A stretch of 55,496 bases of DNA from an uncultured Clostridia bacterium (GTDB lineage Bacteria; Bacillota; Clostridia; Lachnospirales; Anaerotignaceae). The stretch covers positions 1 through 55,496 of the forward strand of contig CALWLF010000044.1 in assembly GCA_944381455.1 (NCBI GenBank), given 5' to 3'. The translations under genes and the position numbers were made by a program. Of the stretch, positions 17,386-25,521 are shown piece after piece (positions within the stretch are counted from its first letter, which is position 1; each line of letters opens with the position of its first letter). The notes beneath the pieces are model-generated. The model was not told the DNA's origin, did not search any database, and was given only the letters and a program-made list of their open reading frames with translations.

Positions 17386-18564
17386 ATGATGAAAGAAGTA
17401 GTGATTGCCAGTGCCGTTAGAACACCAATCGGCAGCTTCCAGGGCGCTTTTTCCACTGTGCCTGCTGCTGAATTGGGCAGAATTGCCATTGTAGAAGCGC
17501 TCAAAAGAGCAAACATCACCCCAGATATGGTAGATGAAACTTTGCTTGGCTGCGTATTGCAGGCTGGCCAATATCAGGGTGTTGCCCGTCAGGCTGCTGT
17601 AAACGCCGGCATTCCTGTGGAAAGACCAGCTCTTTGCATCAACATGATCTGCGGTTCTGGTCTTCGTTCTGTTGCTATGGCGGCCCAGGCCATTCAGTGC
17701 GGTGACGCAGATGTGATTGTTTGCGGTGGTACCGAAAACATGACCCGCGCACCTTATGTATTGGAACAGGCCAGAGGCGGCTATCGTATGAACGATGGCA
17801 AGATCATCGACAGTATGGTGCGCGATGGTTTGACCGATGCTTTCTATCACTATCACATGGGCATCACAGCTGAAAATGTAGCTGAAAAATATGGCATCAC
17901 CAGAGAAATGCAGGATGAATTTGCGCTGAGAAGCCAGACCAGAGCTGAAGCTGCACAAAAGAGCGGCCGTTTCAAAGATGAAATCGTTCCTGTTACCGTA
18001 AAAACAAGAAAAGGCGAAGTCATCGTAGAAGACGACGAATATCCAAAACATGGCACCACCATGGAAAAACTGCAGAAACTGAAACCAGCTTTCAAAGAAG
18101 GCGGCACAGTAACTGCTGGCAACGCTTCTGGTATCAACGACGGCGCTGCTGTATTGATTGTGATGTCTGCAGAAAAAGCTGCTGAATTGGGCATCAAACC
18201 TTTGGCAAAAATCAGAAGCTATGCTTCTGCCGGTGTAGATCCTCAGATCATGGGCGTTGGTCCTATCTATGCTTGCCGTAAAGCCATGGAAAAAGCTGGC
18301 ATCACGGTAGATGATCTGGACTTGATCGAATCCAACGAAGCATTTGCTGCACAGAGCGTTGCTGTAGCAAGAGAATTGGGCTTCGATATGGAAAAAGTAA
18401 ACGTAAACGGCGGTGCTATTGCCCTTGGCCATCCAGTAGGTGCTTCCGGTGCCAGAATCCTGGTTACGTTGCTGTATGAAATGAAAAAACGCGACAGCAA
18501 ACTTGGTATGGCAACCCTTTGCATTGGCGGCGGTATGGGCACCACTGTTATTGTAGAAATGTAA
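17386..18564 (+). CDS. thl: Acetyl-CoA C-acetyltransferase (thiolase)
   Basis: A 392-aa biosynthetic thiolase that condenses two acetyl-CoA to acetoacetyl-CoA. The nucleophilic cysteine is C89 in INMICGSG; the second active-site groups are in [18 protein letters not shown] and [12 protein letters not shown] is doubled (17386 and 17389); the first has better spacing from GGAGGGA at 17371-17377. It ends the hbd-crt-thl operon and is followed by a very strong terminator. Butyryl-CoA dehydrogenase and EtfAB are not in this window. Confidence 0.95.
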   Translation: MMKEVVIASAVRTPIGSFQGAFSTVPAAELGRIAIVEALKRANITPDMVDETLLGCVLQAGQYQGVARQAAVNAGIPVERPALCINMICGSGLRSVAMAAQAIQCGDADVIVCGGTENMTRAPYVLEQARGGYRMNDGKIIDSMVRDGLTDAFYHYHMGITAENVAEKYGITREMQDEFALRSQTRAEAAQKSGRFKDEIVPVTVKTRKGEVIVEDDEYPKHGTTMEKLQKLKPAFKEGGTVTAGNASGINDGAAVLIVMSAEKAAELGIKPLAKIRSYASAGVDPQIMGVGPIYACRKAMEKAGITVDDLDLIESNEAFAAQSVAVARELGFDMEKVNVNGGAIALGHPVGASGARILVTLLYEMKKRDSKLGMATLCIGGGMGTTVIVEM

Positions 18565-18595
18565 GTAGATTCTTTCTGCGCATGATGTTATGTTT

Positions 18596-18637
18596 CCCTT
18601 GTTTTTGCATATTTTTTGCAAAAACAAGGGTTTTTTT
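18596..18637 (+). terminator. Rho-independent terminator of hbd-crt-thl
   Basis: Perfect 14-bp stem CCCTTGTTTTTGCA / TGCAAAAACAAGGG (18596-18609, 18617-18630) followed by seven T. Confidence 0.93.
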
Positions 18638-18692
18638 GTGCAAAAAGTCGTAATTTAAAAAATGATGGGAAGCAGAGAAGGAAGAAATTTTG

Positions 18693-18721
18693 TTTACAGC
18701 CGTCGATGTTTGTAGTATAAT
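18693..18721 (+). promoter_or_regulatory. Sigma-A-type promoter of the symporter gene
   Basis: -35 TTTACA (18693-18698), 17-base spacer, -10 TATAAT (18716-18721). Confidence 0.7.
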
Positions 18722-18783
18722 GACAAATGGTATTCTAGTTTTTTGTGCAAAATTTTTACAGTTCAAAGAAAAGGGGAGTTATG

Positions 18784-20016
18784 ATGGGTAACGAAAAGAA
18801 AAAAATACCTTTTGCACTGCAAATCTTTTTGGGCCTTTGTCTGGGTATCCTGGCCGGTCTGCTGCTGATGGGGCATGTGGATGTGGCAAAAACGTATATT
18901 CAGCCCTTTGGCACGTTATTTTTAAACTTGTTGAAGTTTGTGGTGGTGCCGATTGTGCTGTTTTCCATTATGGATGGCGTCATTTCCATGCAGGATCTGC
19001 GGAAAGTGGGCAGCATTGGGGTGAAAACCATTGTTTATTACACCTGTACTACGGCATTTGCCGTTTTCATCGGCCTGTTGCTGGCCAATTTGTTTAAGGA
19101 CAGTTTTGTGCGGCTTTCCACAGAGGGGCTGGAGTATTCGGCACAGCAAAGTCCTTCGTTTTTAGAGACTTTGGTGGGCATGTTCCCCAGCAATGTGGTG
19201 GCGCCCATGAGCGATGCCAATATGCTACAGGTGATTGTGATGGCCCTCTTTTTTGGCTTTGGAGCCATCATTGCCGGTGAAAAAAGCAAGGCGTTTGCCG
19301 CCTTTGTTTCCAGTGCCAATGAAGTGAGTATGCAGGTGATGAACATCATCATCAAAGTAAGCCCCATTGGCGTGTTTGCCTTGATTACACCGGTGGTGGC
19401 AGAAAACGGTCCTGGCATTTTGGGCAGCTTGGCCCTGGTGCTGGTGGTGGCTTATATTGCTTATCTGTTGCATATGGCATTGGTATATTCGGCTACGGTT
19501 TCTTCTTTGGCAAAGGTAAGTCCTTTGAAGTTTTTCTCGGGGATGCTGCCTGCCATGATGATGGGCTTTTCCAGCGCTTCTTCCGTTGGCAGCTTGCCGT
19601 TAAATTTAGAGTGCGTGGAAAAACTGGGTGCAAAAAAAGAAGTGGCAAGCTTTGTGCTGCCTTTGGGCGCCACCATCAATATGGATGGGACGGCCATTTA
19701 TCAGGGCGTCTGCGCCATTTTCATTGCCACCTGTTATAATGTGGATTTGTCTTTGAGCCAGCAGCTGACCATCATTTTAACGGCTACGTTGGCCTCCATT
19801 GGTACAGCAGGCGTGCCGGGAGCTGGGCTTGTGATGCTGACCATGGTGCTGACCAGTGTGGGGCTGCCCATCGAAGGCATTGCCCTGGTAACAGGCATTG
19901 ACCGTATTTTTGACATGGGCCGGACGACAGTAAACATCACAGGCGATGCAGCTTGTGCCCTGGTGGTTTCTAAAATGGAAGAAAGACGAGAAGCCAAAAA
20001 ACGGCAGCAAGCATAA
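18784..20016 (+). CDS. Dicarboxylate/amino acid:cation symporter (DAACS family)
   Basis: About 410 aa, an elevator-type membrane symporter related to GltP/GltPh. The re-entrant hairpin carries the serine-rich motif as GFSSASSVGSLPLN, where most homologues have TLP, and NMDGTAIYQG marks TM7 with its sodium/substrate residues; DRIFDMGRTTVNITGDA is the conserved TM8 region with Asp and Asn that bind the amino group and carboxylate. It likely takes up glutamate, aspartate, serine or C4-dicarboxylates. I prefer the second ATG (18784) because GGGGAG ends at 18778; 18781 is possible. Single-gene unit with its own promoter and terminator. Confidence 0.93.
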   Translation: MGNEKKKIPFALQIFLGLCLGILAGLLLMGHVDVAKTYIQPFGTLFLNLLKFVVVPIVLFSIMDGVISMQDLRKVGSIGVKTIVYYTCTTAFAVFIGLLLANLFKDSFVRLSTEGLEYSAQQSPSFLETLVGMFPSNVVAPMSDANMLQVIVMALFFGFGAIIAGEKSKAFAAFVSSANEVSMQVMNIIIKVSPIGVFALITPVVAENGPGILGSLALVLVVAYIAYLLHMALVYSATVSSLAKVSPLKFFSGMLPAMMMGFSSASSVGSLPLNLECVEKLGAKKEVASFVLPLGATINMDGTAIYQGVCAIFIATCYNVDLSLSQQLTIILTATLASIGTAGVPGAGLVMLTMVLTSVGLPIEGIALVTGIDRIFDMGRTTVNITGDAACALVVSKMEERREAKKRQQA

Positions 20017-20031
20017 ACGAAACGGACAACA

Positions 20032-20078
20032 AAAAAACAGCGCAGCAACCACAAAAACCTGGGGCTGCGCTGTTTTTG
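20032..20078. terminator. Bidirectional terminator between symporter and nth
   Basis: Stem ACAGCGCAGC / GCTGCGCTGT (20037-20046, 20064-20073) with A run before and T run after; serves both convergent genes. Confidence 0.87.
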
Positions 20079-20087
20079 ATTGGTTTT

Positions 20088-20786
20088 TTATTCTGCCAAT
20101 GTTTTGGCGGTCTTTGTTTTTTTACAGGTCTTGGTTGCTTTTTTTGCCTCTTTCAGCATCCCTTGATACTCCTTGCAGTAGGGGCTTAAAAAGCAGATAT
20201 CGCACTTGGGGCTGCGTGCCGTACAGATTTTGCGGCCGTGGGCAATCACCTGGGTGTTATAGCTGATCCAGTGGTCCTCGGGCAAAATCTTCATCAGCGC
20301 AAATTCCACCTTGACGGGATCGGGGGTGGACGTCAAACCCAGCTTATTGGAGATGCGTTTGACATGGGTATCCACTACAACGCTGGGGATGCCGAAAATA
20401 TTGCCGCGGATGACATTGGCCGTTTTTCTGCCAACGCCAGGCAGCTGGGTGAGGGCGTCGATATCGTCTGGCACAACGCCGTTATGTTTTTCCAGCAGCA
20501 TCTGGCAGCAGGCAATGATGTTTTTGGCCTTGTTGTGATAAAACCCGGTGGAACGGATATCCTGCTCCATTTCGGAAAGGGAAGCTTCGGCAAAGGTCTG
20601 CACCGATGGGTATTTTTGAAACAAATCCTTGGTTACCATATTCACCCGCTCATCCGTACATTGAGCGCTTAAGATGGTGGCTATGAGCAGCTGCCAGGGT
20701 GTTTCATGGTCCAGGTAGCATTTTGTTGGGCCATAATGCTCATCCAACAGGGCAAGGACTTGTGCGACTTGTTCTTTTTTTGTCAT
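20088..20786 (-). CDS. nth: Endonuclease III
   Basis: A 232-aa bifunctional base-excision-repair glycosylase/AP lyase acting on oxidised pyrimidines. The helix-hairpin-helix LPGVGRKTANV contains the catalytic Lys121, with Asp139 in VVDTHVKR. The 4Fe-4S cluster ligands are present as C-x6-C-x2-C-x5-C in CTARSPKCDICFLSPYC. The C-terminus carries an extra Lys/Thr-rich tail (about 20 residues) beyond the usual end, a likely disordered extension. Good start ATG at 20786 with AGGTGAACC upstream. Confidence 0.95.
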   Translation of the reverse strand: MTKKEQVAQVLALLDEHYGPTKCYLDHETPWQLLIATILSAQCTDERVNMVTKDLFQKYPSVQTFAEASLSEMEQDIRSTGFYHNKAKNIIACCQMLLEKHNGVVPDDIDALTQLPGVGRKTANVIRGNIFGIPSVVVDTHVKRISNKLGLTSTPDPVKVEFALMKILPEDHWISYNTQVIAHGRKICTARSPKCDICFLSPYCKEYQGMLKEAKKATKTCKKTKTAKTLAE

Positions 20787-20827
20787 TGGTTCACCTCATT
20801 TTTTGCCGCTGGGGCATACTTTTTCTC

Positions 20828-20858
20828 ATTATATCATATTTCCCCCGGTTTTTGTCAA
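20828..20858 (-). promoter_or_regulatory. Promoter of nth
   Basis: Minus strand: perfect -35 TTGACA (20858-20853), 19-base spacer, extended -10 TGATATAAT (TATAAT at 20833-20828). Confidence 0.6.
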
Positions 20859-20881
20859 ACATATGGGTGGAGGTGATTGAA

Positions 20882-21226
20882 ATGCAAAAAAGAAGCTTGC
20901 TGGGCAGCCTGATTGGCTTTGCCAACGGCCTGTTTGGCTCCGGCGGCGGCACCATCGGCGTGCTGATTTTGGAGCGCTGCCTGCATTTGCCGCCCCATAA
21001 AAGCCATGCCACCATTTTGGCCATCATTTTGCCCTTATCCATCCTTTCGGCCGTCATCTACTGCCGGAAGGTGGAGATGGAGTGGATTTCCATTTTATGG
21101 CTCAGCGCCGGCGGCATGGCCGGCGGGTATGTAGGGGCCAGTTGTTTAAAAAAAATTTCCAATGTCTGGCTGCATCGCCTGTTTGGGCTTTGTATGCTGG
21201 CGGCGGCAGTGAGGATGATTCTATGA
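20882..21226 (+). CDS. TauE/SafE-like half-transporter, first subunit
   Basis: A 114-aa membrane protein with four hydrophobic segments, equal to one half of a TauE/SafE (TSUP) anion exporter. The family's glycine motif is in GFANGLFGSGGGTIGVLIL near the N-terminus. TSUP proteins usually have two such repeats in about 250 aa; here the second repeat is the next gene, whose ATG overlaps this stop. The two probably form a heterodimer that moves sulphite, sulphoacetate or other small anions. Ribosome site GGTGGAGGTGATT precedes the ATG. Confidence 0.85.
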   Translation: MQKRSLLGSLIGFANGLFGSGGGTIGVLILERCLHLPPHKSHATILAIILPLSILSAVIYCRKVEMEWISILWLSAGGMAGGYVGASCLKKISNVWLHRLFGLCMLAAAVRMIL

Positions 21227-21585
21227 TATTTGCAGTGCTTGGTTTTTTATCTGGGTTGATCAGCGGCATGGGCATTGGCGGCGGCGTGATTCTGATTCCG
21301 GCTCTTTCTTTTTTCACCGATTGGAGCCAGCAGCAGGCCCAGGCGGCTAATCTGCTGTTTTTTCTGCCCACTGCCTGTGTGGCTCTCTATAAGCACCATC
21401 AAGAAGGGACGGTGGAAAAGCAGACGGCAAAGTCCTTGGTCTTTTGGGGATTTTTGGGGGCTGTGATTGGTTCCTGCCTGGCTGTGGGGCTGGATGGAAC
21501 CTGGTTAAGGCGGATGTTTGGTGTTTTTTTAGCCGTCATGGGTTTCTTGGAGCTGATACAGGCAAAAAAGAAAGAAAATCCGTAA
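21223..21585 (+). CDS. TauE/SafE-like half-transporter, second subunit
   Basis: A 120-aa membrane protein with four hydrophobic segments and the glycine motif GLISGMGIGGGVILIPAL, the other half of a TauE/SafE-type exporter. Start ATG overlaps the upstream stop (ATGA), so the pair is translationally coupled and made at equal levels. No frameshift is needed to explain the split, because each half has its own start, stop and complete repeat. Substrate is unknown. Confidence 0.85.
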   Translation: MIFAVLGFLSGLISGMGIGGGVILIPALSFFTDWSQQQAQAANLLFFLPTACVALYKHHQEGTVEKQTAKSLVFWGFLGAVIGSCLAVGLDGTWLRRMFGVFLAVMGFLELIQAKKKENP

Positions 21586-21620
21586 GAATTCAAAAAATAT
21601 AAGGCGGGTGACGTAAAAAT

Positions 21621-21630
21621 GTGATATAAT
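21621..21630 (+). promoter_or_regulatory. Extended -10 promoter upstream of the 108-aa gene
   Basis: TGATATAAT with TATAAT at 21625-21630; no clear -35. It lies about 95 bases before the start and would drive the gerW-rimM-trmD run. Confidence 0.55.
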
Positions 21631-21726
21631 AGCAAAAACATATGCCATGAAAAGGAAAGCAAGAGGTTGGAAGAAAACGCCTGGGACGACAAATGTGGAT
21701 GCAGTGAAACCAAATGGAGCAGGTGA

Positions 21727-22053
21727 GTGGACTTGAATTGGATAGAAAAGATATATGTCAGTGAGGAAATGCAGGATGTGGAGACGGTGCTTTACAGTTT
21801 AAAGCGGGAAATTCCGGTGCTGCATGTCTATTTGATTGCTGTGGAACAACAAGCAAAGCCAAGATTGGTGATCATTTCCAGCGCCCAGGCGCTGCGCAGC
21901 AAAACATCTCACCAGGCGCTTTTGGTCGTTGGCGTGGCCTTTGGTCCAGGCCAGGCCCGCCGGCTTTTGGCTGATATTGTGGCAGATGCTTCTGCCCGAT
22001 ATGGAACGGTGGACGAGCTGCCCAGGCGGCTGATGGAGGAAACAAAGAAGTGA
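21727..22053 (+). CDS. Uncharacterised 108-aa cytoplasmic protein
   Basis: I do not recognise this protein. It has no signal peptide or membrane segment. It looks like a small alpha/beta fold: an N-terminal helix rich in acidic residues, a strand VYLIAVEQ, a strand RLVIISSA, a glycine-containing turn GVAFGPGQARR and a C-terminal helix. The start is uncertain: GTG at 21727 (GGAG 6 bases upstream) or TTG at 21733. Its stop overlaps the GTG of the next gene (GTGA), so it is coupled to the TIGR01906-type membrane protein and may act with it. Confidence 0.75.
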   Translation: MDLNWIEKIYVSEEMQDVETVLYSLKREIPVLHVYLIAVEQQAKPRLVIISSAQALRSKTSHQALLVVGVAFGPGQARRLLADIVADASARYGTVDELPRRLMEETKK

Positions 22054-22721
22054 AGGGAATTCGGTATGGATTGGCGGTGTTGATGCTGCTGGCGTTTCTT
22101 TTGGTGCTGGTGACAACGGTGATCGATGTGGCCATTTTGATGGACCGCTCCTTTTTTGCGGATCAGTTTGAAAAAAACAAGATTGCAAGCCAGGTGCATA
22201 TTTCCCAAGAAGATTTGATGCAAATTACGGACCGGCTGCTGGATTATATGAAAGGAAAAGAGGACCAGCTGCAGCTGACAGTGACGGTGGACGGAACAGA
22301 ACGGCCTTTTTTTAGCCAGAGAGAGCTGGAGCATATGGTGGATGTGCGGCAGATGGTGCTGGGTGCCAAACAGATGCGATTGGTGGCGGCGGCGCTGCTG
22401 TTGCTGTTTTTTCTCTTTCCAAAAAACAGGCGGGCGTTTTTACGGATTGTTCCTTGGGGGCTTGGGTCTTTGACGGCAGTGTTTGCCCTAGCGGCGTGGA
22501 TCATTTCCAGGGATTTTACTACGGCTTGGTGGTATTTTCATGTACTGCTGTTTTCCAACGAGCTTTGGATTTTAGATCCGGAGGTGGATTTATTGGTGGC
22601 CATTGTGCCGGAGTCTTTTTTTGCCGCTTGCGCAGTGCGGGTGGGCGTCGGTGTTGTGGCAGGAATTTTGCTCCTTTGGGGCGGATGTGTTTGGTGGAAT
22701 CGGAGACAAAAAAGGGTTTGA
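22050..22721 (+). CDS. Integral membrane protein, TIGR01906/DUF1461 family
   Basis: A 223-aa membrane protein with four to five hydrophobic segments (about 5-27, 111-127, 132-150, 195-215). The external segment after the first helix contains FFSQRELEHMVDVR, and the later one LLFSNELWILDPEVDLLVAIVPE; both match the pattern of the TIGR01906 family of Gram-positive membrane proteins, whose function is unknown. It starts with GTG overlapping the previous stop and is followed after 6 bases by the DUF2953 gene. Confidence 0.82.
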   Translation: MKGIRYGLAVLMLLAFLLVLVTTVIDVAILMDRSFFADQFEKNKIASQVHISQEDLMQITDRLLDYMKGKEDQLQLTVTVDGTERPFFSQRELEHMVDVRQMVLGAKQMRLVAAALLLLFFLFPKNRRAFLRIVPWGLGSLTAVFALAAWIISRDFTTAWWYFHVLLFSNELWILDPEVDLLVAIVPESFFAACAVRVGVGVVAGILLLWGGCVWWNRRQKRV

Positions 22722-22727
22722 AGACAC

Positions 22728-23876
22728 ATGGAAGTTTTGACCGTTTTATTATGGATAGGAAAAGTGCTGTTGCTGCTGTTGCTGTTATTGGTGGCTCTTT
22801 TGCTGCTGGCCATGGCGGTGGTGCTTGTTGCGTCCTTTTTTTATGAAGTGGAAGCCAAAAAGGATGAGACGGTCTTTGTCAAAGGCTCTTTTCGCTGGCT
22901 TTTCGGCGCTGTGAAGGTTGCAGTCTGCTACGACGGAGACAACGTGGAGACACAGGTGCGCCTATTGGGACGGACAACAGAAGAATGGGCGCATGGAAAA
23001 AAGAAGAAAAAGAAGAATAAGAAAAAAAAGCAAAAGAAAAAGAAGGCGCAATCTTCTGGGAAAAAAGAACTGGAACCAGAACATAAAACGCTGTCTGTGA
23101 AAGAAAAACCACTGGTGAAAGAACAACCATCTGTTCCAAGGGAAGAAGAACCGGCCAAAAAAGTGCAGGAGGAAATGGCTCCAAAACAGGAGGAGAAACC
23201 TTGTCCGGCGGAATCATCTCCTATCCCAGAACCCTCTTCTATCACAGAGCCGTCCTGCCCAACAGAAGCGCTCCCGCAAAAACAAAAAGAACAGCCGGCG
23301 CCTTCTTCCGTCACCCAAGGAGAGCCTGTCTATACGGCACGGGGCGCATCGCCTCGCGTGCGGCGGATTTCCATGGTGCAAGAAGAGCCTTCCGCCCGGG
23401 AACAAGCATCCAAGGCAGCGGAGGAAACGAAAAAGCCGCAGGAAAAACAAGAAAAAAAGAAGAAAGCGTCCCCAAAAGATAAAACAAAAGAGCCGCCGCA
23501 GGTGCTGACAGTTCCTTGGTTTCTTTCTCTGCCCTGGTCCGAGAAAAAAACGTTGCTTCGGTTATTGATACAGTATGGAAAACGACTGATTTGCATTGTG
23601 CGCCCCAGGCAGTGCATCATCCATGGCCGCATTGGCATGGGAGATCCGGCCCTGACGGGAGAAGTGCTGGCGCATCTGGCTGTGGTAAAGGGAATGCTCC
23701 TTTCAGATATTTATGTTTCGGGCGTATTTGATCAGAAGGTGGTGGAAGGCAAAGTCTTTCTGGCCGGAAAAATGCGTCTGATCTCCATTGTAAAAGAAAC
23801 CATTTGGCTGGCATTGCAAAAGCCAATACGTGCTATCATCAAAGAATTGTGGAAAGGCAGAGGTGAAAGAAAATGA
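22728..23876 (+). CDS. DUF2953 protein with long lysine-rich linker
   Basis: A 382-aa protein. Residues 7-38 are a long hydrophobic segment; residues 39-85 are the first part of a DUF2953-like domain (FYEVEAKK...VRLLGRTTEEW). A low-complexity insert follows (about 88-260): a lysine tract near 90-107, then Glu/Pro/Ser-rich repeats. The C-terminal part (about 262-382) holds the rest of the domain, IIHGRIGMGDPALTGEVLAHLAVVKG. DUF2953 genes often precede gerW/ytfJ, as here, where the stop overlaps the gerW start by 4 bases. The insert is far longer than I would expect for the family. Confidence 0.82.
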   Translation: MEVLTVLLWIGKVLLLLLLLLVALLLLAMAVVLVASFFYEVEAKKDETVFVKGSFRWLFGAVKVAVCYDGDNVETQVRLLGRTTEEWAHGKKKKKKNKKKKQKKKKAQSSGKKELEPEHKTLSVKEKPLVKEQPSVPREEEPAKKVQEEMAPKQEEKPCPAESSPIPEPSSITEPSCPTEALPQKQKEQPAPSSVTQGEPVYTARGASPRVRRISMVQEEPSAREQASKAAEETKKPQEKQEKKKKASPKDKTKEPPQVLTVPWFLSLPWSEKKTLLRLLIQYGKRLICIVRPRQCIIHGRIGMGDPALTGEVLAHLAVVKGMLLSDIYVSGVFDQKVVEGKVFLAGKMRLISIVKETIWLALQKPIRAIIKELWKGRGERK

Positions 23877-24289
23877 GTCAGGCAGTCAAAGAAAACATAG
23901 AAGCATTGTGTAAGGAATTGGAAGAATTTGTGTCCAGCAAAACGGTGGTGGGCGAAGCCATTACCATTGGAGATGTGGTGCTGCTGCCGCTGGTGGATGT
24001 AACCTTTGGCATGGGCGTTGGCGGCGGAGACGGCAAAGACGGAAAACAGGCCAACGGCGCCGGCGGCATGGGCGCAAAGATTACGCCCAGCGCTGTGCTG
24101 GCTGTGGTCCATGGCAATGTGCAGCTGATCAACATCAAAAACCAGGATGCCGTCAGCAAACTCATTGACATGGCCCCTGGTGTAGTGAGCAAGCTGAATT
24201 TTGGATCCATGTTTGGCAATAAAAAAGAAACGCCGGACGTGACGTTTGAAGAAACCATCGTTACAAAAGAAACAGAAGCAAACCAATAA
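23873..24289 (+). CDS. gerW: GerW/YtfJ-family sporulation protein
   Basis: A 138-aa protein of the YtfJ/GerW family, spore-associated proteins needed for normal germination in Bacillus. Core features are VVGEAITIGDVVLLPLVDVTFGMGVGGG, a glycine-rich loop, and KITPSAVLAVVHGNVQLINI. The ATG overlaps the DUF2953 stop (ATGA). A C-terminal acidic/Thr tail follows the conserved core. This supports a sporulating ancestry. Confidence 0.92.
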   Translation: MSQAVKENIEALCKELEEFVSSKTVVGEAITIGDVVLLPLVDVTFGMGVGGGDGKDGKQANGAGGMGAKITPSAVLAVVHGNVQLINIKNQDAVSKLIDMAPGVVSKLNFGSMFGNKKETPDVTFEETIVTKETEANQ

Positions 24290-24303
24290 GGCAGGTGACA
24301 GGC

Positions 24304-25509
24304 TTGGCAGAGGAAATCAAAACACAGATTGCCTTTTATGATAAAGATGCCATCAAAAATATTTTGGCGGTGCTGACGGTGGCGCCGAAAAAAGTGGTGT
24401 ATATTTATGACCAGGAATTAAAGGATATGAGCCGCTTTGCCGGGCTGCAAAAATGTTTTTACAAACATTTTCCCGGCATTACATTAGAAACTTATGCCGT
24501 CAATATTTTCAGTATCCATGAAATTTATCAACAGGTCTGCCAGGTCATTGACGCCAATGAAAACTGCGCCCTGGATTTGACCGGGGGCAGCGAGCTGATG
24601 ACCATTGCAGGCTATCAGGCGGGGCTGGACAAGGGCATTCGCCTGCTTTATACCGATATTGTCAAACAGCAGATGATAGATGTGCTGGATGAATCCCATG
24701 TGGTGCAGACGGCCACATTGACGCTGGAAGACTTTGTGGATGCCCACGGCGCTCAATTCATCGGCGCTTCCCACGATGAGCCGAAGGAGGAGGAGTACGA
24801 CCGGATTTTATCCATGTGCCGCACCATCTTTACCCATTTAAACGCCTGGAAAAATACCTGCTCTTTCTTCCAGGTGGCGCTGGCAGATTCGGCGCCGGGA
24901 GAGCTGGACTTGCGTATCCGCACAGAAATTCAGCAAAAGGACGGTCGATGGCTTAAACCAGATGAAGAACTGCTCTACGAATTTCAACGGCAGGGCTTTT
25001 TGCGCGACCTATACTTTTCTGGCAAGCATCTTGTTTTAACCATCCGTTCCAAACGATATAAAACGTACCTTATCAGTTTTGGCGTCTGGCTGGAGCTGTT
25101 TGTATTCATCCATGCCAAAAAATGCGGCTGTTTTCAAGATGTGAAGCTGGGCACCATGATCGATTGGGACGCCTACGACGGCCTGGTGGTGGCAGGAAAC
25201 GAGATTGATGTGATTTTGCAAGACGGCTCTATGCCGGTTTTTATCAGCTGCAAACTGCGCGCCGCCGATACACCGGCTCTCAATGAGCTGATTGTGGCCA
25301 AAAAGCGCTTGGGCGGCTGGTTTAGCAAAGGCATCATCGTTACTTTCGGTGATGAAAAATCCAGTAAAAACGGCACCTATAAACGGGCCAAGGAGCTGGG
25401 CATCGAGCTGATGGATAAAAGCGATGTCCTCAGCGCCGATTTTGGCCAGCGGCTGGTGAAAATCATCCAGGGGCACGACCTGGTCAGCCTGAAATGGAAA
25501 AAGATTTAA
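24304..25509 (+). CDS. CARF-like/DUF1887 family protein with PD-(D/E)xK-type nuclease domain
   Basis: About 401 aa. The N-terminal part looks like a CARF Rossmann fold, ending in LDLTGGSELMTIAGYQ, the TGGxxLM motif that contacts cyclic oligoadenylate in Card1/Can2-type proteins. A middle winged-helix-like stretch follows, then a PD-(D/E)xK domain: Glu in GVWLELF, Asp in NEIDVIL, and Lys in VFISCKLR. In characterised Card1 the last motif is E-x-K; here Ser replaces the Glu, so activity may differ. No CRISPR array or cas gene is in the window. It lies between gerW and rimM, 12 bases from rimM. Start is TTG 24304 (AGGTGA 5 bases upstream) or GTG 24295. Confidence 0.85.
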   Translation: MAEEIKTQIAFYDKDAIKNILAVLTVAPKKVVYIYDQELKDMSRFAGLQKCFYKHFPGITLETYAVNIFSIHEIYQQVCQVIDANENCALDLTGGSELMTIAGYQAGLDKGIRLLYTDIVKQQMIDVLDESHVVQTATLTLEDFVDAHGAQFIGASHDEPKEEEYDRILSMCRTIFTHLNAWKNTCSFFQVALADSAPGELDLRIRTEIQQKDGRWLKPDEELLYEFQRQGFLRDLYFSGKHLVLTIRSKRYKTYLISFGVWLELFVFIHAKKCGCFQDVKLGTMIDWDAYDGLVVAGNEIDVILQDGSMPVFISCKLRAADTPALNELIVAKKRLGGWFSKGIIVTFGDEKSSKNGTYKRAKELGIELMDKSDVLSADFGQRLVKIIQGHDLVSLKWKKI

Positions 25510-25521
25510 AAGGAGAGCAAT

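Noticed and set aside
21223..21585. Frameshift in a single TauE/SafE gene
   Set aside because: Each half has a proper start, stop, ribosome context and full repeat, so two genes are the simpler reading.
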